This document shows positions 1 to 5,741 of a stretch of DNA of 6,461 nt, one piece after another. The stretch's first letter is position 1. Each line of letters opens with the position of its first letter. Position numbers and translations under genes: made by a program. The notes under the pieces are model-generated. The model was not told where the DNA came from. It ran no database searches and worked only from the letters and a program-made list of their open reading frames with translations. The stretch is from Chlorobiota bacterium (GTDB lineage Bacteria; Bacteroidota; Bacteroidia; Bacteroidales; JAADGE01), in assembly GCA_013153575.1 (NCBI GenBank), contig JAADEE010000295.1, positions 1 through 6,461 on the forward strand. Reading direction: 5' to 3'.

Positions 1-684
1 AAAAAAATAATATTAAGAGCAGAAAATTTAGTAAAATATTACTATGAACCTGTTAAATTTAAGGCTTTAAAATCAATTTCATTTAAAGTTTATGAAGGAG
101 AGTTTCTTTCAGTTGTAGGGAAATCGGGTTGTGGAAAAACAACAATGATGTATATACTTTCAACAATGGATACTGATTATGAAGGACAACTGTTTATTTC
201 AGGAGAAAAAGTAACAGGAAAAAATACAGATTTTCTTGCAGCAATTAGAAATGAGCATATAGGTTTTGTATTTCAATTTCATTACCTTTTGCCTGAATTT
301 ACATGTTTAAAAAATGTAATGATACCTGCTTTAAAGCTAAATAAATATTCATACGATGAAGTTGAACATAGAGCATATGAAAAACTTGACCTTCTTGGAA
401 TTAAAGATTTAGCTCTTAAACCTGCATCAAAAATTTCAGGAGGGCAACAGCAAAGGGTGGCAATTGCAAGGGCATTAATAAATGATCCTAAAATTATTAT
501 GTGTGATGAGCCAACAGGAAACCTTGATAGTAAAAATACAAATATAGTTGTTGATATTTTTAGTCAACTTGCAAAAGATTACGGGCAAACAATTATTGCA
601 GTAACTCACGATAAGGATTTTTCAGATCGTTCAAGTAGAACTATGGAAATGAAAGATGGTGAAATTTTAAGTCATGGATGGTAG
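1..684 (+). CDS. LolD/MacB-type ABC transporter ATP-binding protein (5' end just outside window)
   Basis: This is an ATPase subunit that would couple ATP hydrolysis at the inner membrane to an FtsX/LolC-E-type permease, as in lipoprotein release (LolCDE) or MacB-like transport. The frame is open from base 1 and begins KKIILRAENLV, the usual N-terminus of the family, so the ATG probably lies immediately left of the window. The Met at base 145 cannot be the start because it falls after the Walker A. Counting base 1 as codon 1, the motifs are Walker A GKSGCGKTT (40-48), Q-loop FVFQFHYLLPEF with Q92, signature SGGQQQRVAIARAL (from 146), Walker B IIMCDEPTGNLD with D169 and E170, and H-loop H203. 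The 227 codons match the family length. The FQFHYLLPEF stretch is typical of LolD. No permease gene is in the window and a terminator follows at once, so it is the last or only gene of its unit. The exact cargo is not determined; the LolD assignment is by motif only. Confidence 0.92.
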   Translation, partial: KKIILRAENLVKYYYEPVKFKALKSISFKVYEGEFLSVVGKSGCGKTTMMYILSTMDTDYEGQLFISGEKVTGKNTDFLAAIRNEHIGFVFQFHYLLPEFTCLKNVMIPALKLNKYSYDEVEHRAYEKLDLLGIKDLALKPASKISGGQQQRVAIARALINDPKIIMCDEPTGNLDSKNTNIVVDIFSQLAKDYGQTIIAVTHDKDFSDRSSRTMEMKDGEILSHGW

Positions 685-720
685 AAAAAAAGAGGCTAAA
701 ATTTCAGCCTCTTTTTTTTT
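685..720. terminator. Bidirectional intrinsic terminator shared by the ABC ATPase and TIR genes
   Basis: A perfect 7-bp GC-containing stem, AGAGGCT (691-697) with AGCCTCT (706-712), encloses an 8-nt loop. It is flanked by six A on the left and eight T on the right, which extend the stem and give a U-tract on either strand. It starts at the base after the ATPase stop, and the T-tract runs into the stop codon (719-721) of the convergent TIR gene. One hairpin can therefore end both transcripts. Confidence 0.88.
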
Positions 721-1696
721 ATTGCTTTGCAAAAGTAATTTTTGTTGTTACAGTTTCCGGTTTGCCTTGTTGTGTTTGTATATATTCTGTAACTACAATT
801 GTCATTTCTTTATCTGTAAGATTTAAAATATTTACTTCCTCTTTTTTATTAATATTTTCAGGAGTTAAAAATATTTTTCTTTTTTTTGCATCATATTCCC
901 AGTAACCTTTTTGTGGTTTAGGAGTGAATCCAATTCTTTCAAATGTTCTGTCAGAATTATATTTTAACAAAACACTTTTTTTCATTGCTTCAATATTTTG
1001 GTCGGTGATTTTTTTCTCTTCAGGGCTCATTATTCTGCTATCTTCATAATCAACCATTTTCCATGAACCAACAATTAATTTTTCTTCATCATTAAGGTCT
1101 TTATTTGTGAAATCTGCAGGATTTGGGGCTTCAATTTTGTTTGTAATTTTGTTGTTACTGTAAGTTTTTTGTTCTTTTTTTGAATTGCCTGTAAATGTAA
1201 ACTGATAAATTATTATTGCAAATAAAACAGCAATAATTCCAAATAAATGCGTTTTTTTTAATTCAAAACTATTGTTTGATGATTTTGCTTTTGCTTTGGG
1301 AGTTCTTGCTTTTTTGCCTGTTATTTCTTCAATAATTTCTAATAAAATTTCATATGCTTCATTAAATCCATCTTCATGAGCATCAACCCATTCTAACGAA
1401 TGTAAAAAATATTGCAAACTCATGCTGTCATTAACTGCACTTGTTTTAAAAGGAATTATGTGGCAATTATTATCGTATGCAATTTTTATTTGTTCGGTAA
1501 CTTCTTTTGAGTTTTCAGTATGTTTTGATAAAATTAAAATAAAAATATTGCTGTCTGAAATAAGTTTTTCTGCATTTCCTTGCGACTTATCTCTTGGCAA
1601 TGTGTAACACTTTATTCCATCAGCTTCTAATTTTGAAACTAATTTTTTAGCATTGCTTTTATCATCTTTTGCATTACTAACAAAAATTTTATTCAT
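719..1696 (-). CDS. TIR-domain membrane protein with C-terminal lipocalin-like domain
   Basis: This 325-aa protein has three parts. Residues 1-108 are a TIR (TIR_2-like) domain: MNKIFVSNAKDD, a BB-loop-like CYTLPRDKSQGN (30-41), IFILILSKHTENSKEVTEQI (51-70), IIPFKTSAVNDS and LEWVDAHE. By alignment from memory, E68 is the likely counterpart of the catalytic NADase glutamate; the usual GxxWAEAI tryptophan is absent (GNAEKLI). A basic linker (128-149) leads to one transmembrane helix (about 151-169), which by the positive-inside rule puts TIR in the cytoplasm. Residues 205-325 form a predicted periplasmic lipocalin-like domain: GSW at 210-212, NSDRTFERIG, GYWEYDAKKRKIFLT and a terminal TTKITFAKQ strand. 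The same domain type makes up the lipoprotein encoded 89 bp upstream. TIR domains can hydrolyse NAD+ in defence or signalling, or act as scaffolds; which applies here is unknown. No Thoeris, SIR2 or Argonaute partner is visible. The start has no Shine-Dalgarno, as is normal for this phylum. Confidence 0.88.
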   Translation of the reverse strand: MNKIFVSNAKDDKSNAKKLVSKLEADGIKCYTLPRDKSQGNAEKLISDSNIFILILSKHTENSKEVTEQIKIAYDNNCHIIPFKTSAVNDSMSLQYFLHSLEWVDAHEDGFNEAYEILLEIIEEITGKKARTPKAKAKSSNNSFELKKTHLFGIIAVLFAIIIYQFTFTGNSKKEQKTYSNNKITNKIEAPNPADFTNKDLNDEEKLIVGSWKMVDYEDSRIMSPEEKKITDQNIEAMKKSVLLKYNSDRTFERIGFTPKPQKGYWEYDAKKRKIFLTPENINKKEEVNILNLTDKEMTIVVTEYIQTQQGKPETVTTKITFAKQ

Positions 1697-1719
1697 CTTT
1701 TATATTTTTTACTATTTAC

Positions 1720-1759
1720 AAAAAAAGCATATAATTTAAAGATGCCTAAATTATATGCT
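1720..1759 (-). terminator. AT-rich terminator/attenuator hairpin between lipoprotein and TIR genes
   Basis: AGCATATAATTTA (1726-1738) and TAAATTATATGCT (1747-1759) are perfect 13-bp inverted arms around an 8-nt loop. Read on the minus strand, the hairpin lies 26 bp after the lipoprotein stop and is followed directly by a T-run (complement of the A-run 1720-1726). This is the layout of a Rho-independent terminator, although the stem has only two or three G-C pairs. I see no TAnnTTTG promoter box between it and the TIR start, so partial readthrough may supply the TIR message and this would act as an attenuator. That role is inference. Confidence 0.7.
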
Positions 1760-1785
1760 AATGTTTGATACAAATAAATATTGTA

Positions 1786-2193
1786 TTATTTTACTTTTTC
1801 AAAAGTTGTAGTTATAATAAAATCATCAAAATCTTCTTCTATAATTAAATTGTCGTTTGTTAATGCTTTTATTGTGTAACTATGTGGAGACATAATATCG
1901 CCTTCACCCCAATCAATTGTTAAAATTGTACCGGCTTCATCCATTTCCCATGTGCCTTCACTTGCTTCGGGTAACTTTTTGGTAACTTTTTCTTCTGTAA
2001 AAGTAAAAACTTCATTATCAAGTGCTTCTTTGTTTAATTCTTTAAAAGCATCAATGTCAGTATCTTCAATTTTAGGATTTTCAATTTTTGTAATGTCCCA
2101 ACTTCCCATAATTTTATCATGAGGAGTTTTATTACATGAATTTAAGATAAATAAAATCAAAAGAGTTGCTGACAATAGTTTAATTTGTTTCAT
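1786..2193 (-). CDS. Small lipoprotein with lipocalin-like domain
   Basis: This 135-aa protein starts with a lipoprotein signal peptide: MKQIKLLS, a hydrophobic core (about 9-17) and a lipobox LNSC with the acylated Cys at 20. The mature part is a lipocalin-like domain of the type common in Bacteroidetes lipoproteins: IMGSWDITKIENP (28-40), FTFTEEKVTKK, EGTWEMDEAGTILTI (79-93), YTIKALTNDNLIIEE (106-120) and a final ITTTFEKVK strand. The order of strands and the GSW...G-WE-D...LT pattern match the C-terminal domain of the adjacent TIR protein. The mature protein is strongly acidic (28 D/E against 12 K, no R after the signal). It should be anchored to the outer or inner membrane facing the periplasm; I do not see a clear surface-export signal after the Cys. 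A good promoter lies upstream and a terminator hairpin downstream. The ligand and function are unknown. Confidence 0.85.
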   Translation of the reverse strand: MKQIKLLSATLLILFILNSCNKTPHDKIMGSWDITKIENPKIEDTDIDAFKELNKEALDNEVFTFTEEKVTKKLPEASEGTWEMDEAGTILTIDWGEGDIMSPHSYTIKALTNDNLIIEEDFDDFIITTTFEKVK

Positions 2194-2427
2194 AATAGAA
2201 TTTATTTTAATATGCGAATTAGTAAAATTAAGAAAAACAAATATACTAATTTAAAAATTTAAAAGCAAAATGATTTTATAAATTAGTAGATAATTTATTT
2301 AGATTTTAATTTTTATATCACGTTATTAGTTAATTGAGATTTTATGTAATCTATGAAAATTAAAATATTATTTTAAAGAAGAATATTTTTTAATTAAATT
2401 TTTATTATTTTGAAGAAAATTTAAATA
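2194..2427. other. Divergent AT-rich intergenic region between lipoprotein and methyltransferase genes
   Basis: This 234-bp region separates two divergent starts and must hold promoters for both. The minus-strand promoter is clear (2238-2268). For the plus-strand methyltransferase only an imperfect -7-like box, TTATTTTG at 2405-2412, is visible, with no convincing -33 box. An inverted repeat ATTTTAATTTT (2303-2313) / AAAATTAAAAT (2356-2366) exists but is pure A/T. No reading frame or RNA gene is supported here. Confidence 0.55.
2238..2268 (-). promoter_or_regulatory. Bacteroidetes-type promoter for the lipoprotein (and possibly TIR) gene
   Basis: On the minus strand TTG (2268-2266), 20 bp of AT-rich spacer and TATATTTG (2245-2238) match the phylum consensus TTG-N17-23-TAnnTTTG. 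Transcription would start near 2231, giving a leader of about 40 nt before the ATG at 2193. It is the only site in this divergent intergenic region where both boxes fit. Confidence 0.68.
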
Positions 2428-3198
2428 ATGCGAAAATTAATAAATATACTTTTAAAATATATACCACGTCCTTTGCTTATTAAGTTTAGTAGTTTACTTA
2501 ACAAACCTATGAGCATTTTGTATAAAGGAAATAATGTTGAGTGCCCAATTTGCGAAAAACACTTTAAAAAGTTTATGCCTTATGGTTATGGTAACGAAAC
2601 ACGTGATAATAGATTGTGCCCTAATTGTTTATCTTTGGAAAGACATCGTTTGCTTTGGTTGTATTTCAAAGAAAAAACAAACTTGTTTACCGATGAAATG
2701 AGCCTTTTGCACATGGCACCGGAGCAACCTTTTATAAAACGTTTTAAGAAATTAGAAAAACTTAAATACACAACTGCCGATTTGCTCTCACCAATTGCAG
2801 ATGTAAAAGCAGATATTAGAAATATGCCTTTTGAAGATAATAGTTTTGATGCATTTATTTGCAATCATGTAATGGAGCATATTGATGATGAACAAAAAGC
2901 ATTAAAAGAAATTTACCGAATTTTAAAACCTAATGGTTGGGCAATTTTGCAGGTGCCTATTGATTATTCGCTTGATGTAACTTATGAAGATGATAGCATA
3001 ACCGAGCCCAAAGAACGAGAAAAACATTTTGGGCAATACGACCATGTTAGGCAATATGGAAAAGATTATCCGCAAAGATTAAGAAAGGCAGGTTTTAAGG
3101 TTATTGAAGATGATTTTGTAAATACCTTCTCGAAAGAGGAAATTGAAAGATATAGGTTTGATGAAAATGAGATTATTTATTTTTGTCTGAAAGAGTAG
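2428..3198 (+). CDS. Class I SAM-dependent methyltransferase with N-terminal four-cysteine motif
   Basis: This 256-aa protein is predicted to transfer a methyl group from S-adenosylmethionine to an unknown acceptor. A hydrophobic, basic N-terminus (1-33) is followed by two CPxC pairs, CPIC at 39-42 and CPNC at 64-67, spaced like a zinc ribbon. Then comes a Methyltransf_11-type fold: LLHMAPEQ (93-100) in the place of the SAM-binding GxGxG loop, an acidic motif-II position around D118, ADIRNMPFEDNSFDAFICNH (128-147) followed by VMEHIDD, and the strand RILKPNGWAILQVP (164-177). The C-terminal FGQYDHVRQYGKDY and LRKAGFKV segments are common in this family. The glycine-rich loop is degenerate, but the rest of the domain is intact and the family often reads LHxAPE here. 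The first Met (2428) is preferred to M28 because the intervening residues are typical of homologues. It sits alone between a divergent and a convergent gene, so context gives no substrate. Confidence 0.85.
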   Translation: MRKLINILLKYIPRPLLIKFSSLLNKPMSILYKGNNVECPICEKHFKKFMPYGYGNETRDNRLCPNCLSLERHRLLWLYFKEKTNLFTDEMSLLHMAPEQPFIKRFKKLEKLKYTTADLLSPIADVKADIRNMPFEDNSFDAFICNHVMEHIDDEQKALKEIYRILKPNGWAILQVPIDYSLDVTYEDDSITEPKEREKHFGQYDHVRQYGKDYPQRLRKAGFKVIEDDFVNTFSKEEIERYRFDENEIIYFCLKE

Positions 3199-3201
3199 GG
3201 G

Positions 3202-3252
3202 ATAAAAGTTAAATTCTGCGGGTTTTTAAAACCCACAGAATTTAACTTTTAT
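3202..3252. repeat. Long palindrome, copy A, at the convergent ends of the methyltransferase and FISUMP genes
   Basis: Arms of 25 bp meet at a single central base (3227) with one mismatch, C3219 against A3235, which becomes a G-U wobble in minus-strand RNA. The core CTGCGGGTTTTTAAAACCC is shared with copy B at 4866-4898. It begins three bases after the methyltransferase stop. Its outer arms (AAAAG / CTTTT) would give a short U-run after the GC core on either strand, so it may serve as a bidirectional terminator as well as a dispersed repeat. Confidence 0.85.
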
Positions 3253-3283
3253 ATAAGAAGAGATTTTTTCATGATATTATTTT

Positions 3284-4819
3284 TTAATTATTTACTATGC
3301 ATCTTAAAGATATTGCAGAAGCATTGGGAGCAGTATAGAAATCTCTCCAAATATTATTGTTGTAATGTGACAAGAGAAAAAGTTCAACACTATAATAATT
3401 TTCATGATTAAGAGAAGTTGATAAGAATGATGCATGAATACCTTTTCCATAATAAGAACTACTTTCACCCAAATAATAATATAATCCTCCTCCTATTGCA
3501 TTAAAATCACTTTCATTAGTTCCTTCATTTTCGGTATTCCAAAATTCTGTGCCTTCAGCTTTTAAATATTTACCAGCAATATCAATACCTCCTAGAAAAT
3601 TTATTAACTCATACCATTCTTCCTTACTAGGAACATGTGCTCCATACGGAGCAATGCCTTGTACACCACTCGGATTTGTATTGCTTTCTTCTTCACCATT
3701 CATCATTTGATACCATGTATAAAGCCTTCCATATATTGCTTCATTTTCTGGGTCATCATCATAAACTCTTGAGCCTTCAAGGTTATATCTTAAATTTTCG
3801 GCAAACCAAGTTTGGTTCCCAATTTTAACGGTTTTATATGTGTAATTATCTCTTACATCAAAATAAGTTCCTAATACAGGGTCTCCAAAAACTTTAAATG
3901 ACCAAACAGGGCTTTCAGCAGTTTTGCCACTTTCTTCATCCTTAGCAACAACTTTCCAGTAATAAGTTTGTTCTTTTGTTAATCTGTCTGAATGGTAAGT
4001 TGCATCCGTTAAATCACTTACAAGTAATTCTGGGTTATTGCTTGTTCCAAGGTATAAATCGTAAGTAAATGTTCCTGAGTTGTTGTTGTTCCATGTAAAT
4101 TTAGGAAACCATGCTGCATTTTGCTCGTTATTAACAGGATATGTTGCTTCGGGTTTTAAAAAAATAGTATTAAAATTCCATATAGGTCCTGTAACTTCGT
4201 TACCATTAATATCTTTAGCTATAATTTGCCAATAATATTTTTGGTTGCCTTTTATATTTTGTAATTCATAAGTTTTTTGTGTGTAATTTTCTTCAATAAG
4301 TTCAGGAGTTTCACTTGTCCCAAAATAAATATCATAGCTTATTTCTTCTCCGTCAGGTTCAGAGCATTCCCATGATATTGTAGTTGTTGTTTGGTCAACA
4401 GAATTGTCCTCAGGGCTGGGATTTTCAGGCATTGTAGGAGGTAGGTTTTTTATAGAGAATGTCCAAATATCACTTTCTGTTTGGTTACCTTGCTCGTCTT
4501 TTGCAACTATTTTCCAATAATATTTTCCTTGACTTTCTGCTGTAAAATTTGAGTAAGAATTTGTATCTAAATCTGATGCAAGTAAATCAGGAGGTGTTTT
4601 TGTATCGTAATATAAATCATAAGTTAATGTTTCACTATCATTATCAACACAAGTCCAGTCTAAAGTTAAAGGAATACTGTTTAAGTTTGAATTGTTTTTG
4701 GGGTAAATTCCTACAGGTTTGTATGGAGCTTGGTTTACAACATCTTTTTCGCAATTGATATTTGAAAATATAATTAAAGTAAAAAGCAAAATGCTTGCTG
4801 CTTTTATTATTTGTTTCAT
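3284..4819 (-). CDS. Lipoprotein with three Fn3-like repeats and a C-terminal FISUMP domain
   Basis: This 511-aa protein is predicted to be exported and cell-surface or periplasmic. The signal peptide (hydrophobic 8-18) ends at Cys23 in SNINC; the lipobox is weak, with Asn at -3, but CEKD resembles the acidic start of Bacteroidetes surface lipoproteins. Three repeats of about 91-95 residues follow, each with YD[LI]Y (67, 162, 253), YYW (100, 195, 286) and an IWTF/IWNF/VWSF closing strand, an Fn3-like pattern that likely forms a stalk. From about 314 comes the Fibrobacter succinogenes major paralogous domain: VKIGNQTWFAENLRY (331-345), YGRLYTWYQMM, GIAPYGAHVPSKEEWYEL (388-405), FNAIGGGLY (439-447), SFLSTS and SLRCIVNN at the end. 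The domain's function is unknown; the family is abundant in Bacteroidetes and Fibrobacteres. The usual DGWH before the P-S-EW motif reads YGAH. It is bracketed by two palindromes, and no clear promoter box is seen in the 90 bp before it. Confidence 0.9.
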   Translation of the reverse strand: MKQIIKAASILLFTLIIFSNINCEKDVVNQAPYKPVGIYPKNNSNLNSIPLTLDWTCVDNDSETLTYDLYYDTKTPPDLLASDLDTNSYSNFTAESQGKYYWKIVAKDEQGNQTESDIWTFSIKNLPPTMPENPSPEDNSVDQTTTTISWECSEPDGEEISYDIYFGTSETPELIEENYTQKTYELQNIKGNQKYYWQIIAKDINGNEVTGPIWNFNTIFLKPEATYPVNNEQNAAWFPKFTWNNNNSGTFTYDLYLGTSNNPELLVSDLTDATYHSDRLTKEQTYYWKVVAKDEESGKTAESPVWSFKVFGDPVLGTYFDVRDNYTYKTVKIGNQTWFAENLRYNLEGSRVYDDDPENEAIYGRLYTWYQMMNGEEESNTNPSGVQGIAPYGAHVPSKEEWYELINFLGGIDIAGKYLKAEGTEFWNTENEGTNESDFNAIGGGLYYYLGESSSYYGKGIHASFLSTSLNHENYYSVELFLLSHYNNNIWRDFYTAPNASAISLRCIVNN

Positions 4820-4865
4820 GGTTATTTATTTTTTAAGATTTTAAATTTTAGAATAGTTTATAGTT

Positions 4866-4898
4866 AAATCCTGCGGGTTTTTAAAACCCGCAGGATTT
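4866..4898. repeat. Palindrome, copy B, between the FISUMP lipoprotein and yebC
   Basis: AAATCCTGCGGGTTTT and its exact reverse complement flank one central T (4882), giving a perfect 33-nt palindrome. The homology to copy A extends left to GTTAAAT (from 4863). It lies 11 bp after the yebC stop and 46 bp before the FISUMP start. No T-run follows on the minus strand, so it is not a textbook intrinsic terminator, though such a stable stem could still affect readthrough or protect the yebC 3' end. Confidence 0.88.
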
Positions 4899-4909
4899 GA
4901 AAAATTTCA

Positions 4910-5620
4910 TTAAGCAATATTTGTATAAACACCTTGCACATCATCATCTTCTTCAATTTTGTCAATTAAAACTTCAATGTCTTGAAGTTGTTCTTCTGTA
5001 AATTCAACAGGAGATGTTGGTATTCTTTGCAAGTTTGCTTTTGTAAGTTCAATTCCTTTTTCTTCAAATGCTTTTGTAAGGCTTCCGAAATTTTTGTAAT
5101 CACCATAAACATAAATAGTTCCTTCGTGTTCATCAATTTCTTCTAAACCTGCATCAATTAAATCAAATTCAAGTTCTTCAATATCAATATCATCGGTTTT
5201 TTCAAATTCTAAAACAGCTTTTCTTGTAAAAAGAAATTCTAATGAACCAGTTGGTACAAGACCATTACCAAATTTATTAAAATAATATTTAATATTTGCA
5301 ACAGTTCTTGTTGTATTGTCGGTTGCACACTCAACATAAACCAAAACACCGTGAGGTCCTTTGCCTTCGTAATTTACTTCTGTAAAATCAGTTGCATCTT
5401 TTCCGCTTGCTCTTTTTATTGCTGCCGTAATATTGTCTTTAGGCATGTTTTGTGCCTTTGCATTTTGAATTGCAGTACGCAATTTTGCATTCATGTCAGG
5501 GTCATCACCGCCTTCTTTTGCTGCAATAGTAATTGCTTTTGCTAATTTTGGAAATATTCTGGACATTTGTCCCCAACGTTTCATTTTTGCAGCTTTTCTA
5601 TATTCAAATGCTCTTCCCAT
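4910..5620 (-). CDS. yebC: YebC/PmpR/TACO1-family protein
   Basis: This complete 236-aa member of the YebC family acts in the cytoplasm. The family was first annotated as transcriptional regulators. Work on mitochondrial TACO1 and bacterial YebC now points to a ribosome-associated role relieving stalling, especially at proline-rich stretches. Visible hallmarks are [19 protein letters not shown] (5-23), [20 protein letters not shown] (29-48), NMPKDNI (58-64), [10 protein letters not shown] (83-92), the TDNTTRT segment (100-106), [15 protein letters not shown] (117-131) and the acidic tail [12 protein letters not shown]. The N-terminus MGRAFEYRK replaces the MAGHSKW of proteobacterial members, as is usual in Bacteroidetes. 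The start is fixed by this conserved N-terminus. It is divergent from the B3/B4-domain gene and followed by palindrome copy B, then the FISUMP gene on the same strand. All key motifs are intact. Confidence 0.96.
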   Translation of the reverse strand: MGRAFEYRKAAKMKRWGQMSRIFPKLAKAITIAAKEGGDDPDMNAKLRTAIQNAKAQNMPKDNITAAIKRASGKDATDFTEVNYEGKGPHGVLVYVECATDNTTRTVANIKYYFNKFGNGLVPTGSLEFLFTRKAVLEFEKTDDIDIEELEFDLIDAGLEEIDEHEGTIYVYGDYKNFGSLTKAFEEKGIELTKANLQRIPTSPVEFTEEQLQDIEVLIDKIEEDDDVQGVYTNIA

Positions 5621-5677
5621 AATTTATATTTTTATTTTATCCGAATAATTTTTGGATATTCAATTTTAATTCTTTTG

Positions 5678-5685
5678 CAAAAATA
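5678..5685 (-). promoter_or_regulatory. Possible -7 promoter box for yebC
   Basis: The minus strand reads TATTTTTG, an exact TAnnTTTG match, about 58 bp upstream of the yebC ATG. No TTG is found 17-23 bp further upstream, so only half the consensus is present, and in DNA this AT-rich a chance match is quite possible. Confidence 0.35.
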
Positions 5686-5712
5686 TAAAAAAGCCAATAA
5701 AACGCTATTTTA

Positions 5713-5741
5713 ATCTCAAATTTTATTTCTATTTTTGAGAT
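5713..5741. promoter_or_regulatory. Inverted repeat abutting the B3/B4 gene start, overlapping a -7-like box
   Basis: ATCTCAAA (5713-5720) and TTTGAGAT (5734-5741) are perfect 8-bp inverted arms with a 13-nt spacer, ending at the base before the ATG at 5742. The right arm overlaps TATTTTTG (5730-5737), an exact TAnnTTTG match lacking a -33 partner. It could be an operator over a promoter giving a nearly leaderless mRNA, or an mRNA hairpin at the start codon. Either is inference. Confidence 0.4.

Noticed and set aside
145..684. A shorter ABC ATPase starting at the ATG at 145
   Set aside because: It would begin after the Walker A motif. The frame is open and family-like to base 1, so the gene starts left of the window.
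678..905. Short plus-strand frame overlapping the ATPase end and the TIR gene 3' end
   Set aside because: It runs through the terminator hairpin and antisense to a well-supported gene; its product is low-complexity and hydrophobic with no family features.
719..1696. Known TIR defence systems (Thoeris, TIR-SIR2, short Argonaute-TIR)
   Set aside because: No SIR2, SLOG/ThsA or Argonaute gene or domain is present in the window; the membrane-anchored architecture also differs.
1696..1786. Lipoprotein and TIR genes as a classical toxin-antitoxin operon
   Set aside because: The gene products belong in different compartments, the genes are separated by a terminator hairpin rather than overlapping, and no antitoxin-type domain is visible.
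2303..2366. Inverted repeat ATTTTAATTTT / AAAATTAAAAT upstream of the methyltransferase
   Set aside because: The arms are only A and T in an almost entirely A/T region with a 42-nt spacer, so a chance match is likely.
2586..2864. Antisense frame within the methyltransferase gene
   Set aside because: It is a by-product of the codon pattern of the real plus-strand gene; it shows no domain or promoter.
3202..4898. The two palindromes as a CRISPR array or as IS terminal inverted repeats
   Set aside because: They are 1.6 kb apart with a full lipoprotein gene between them and no transposase or cas gene. Each is itself a palindrome, so they do not behave like IS ends.
3637..5545. Several short plus-strand frames opposite the FISUMP and yebC genes
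   Set aside because: All are antisense to strong coding genes, with His/Cys/Phe-rich compositions expected of shadow translations.
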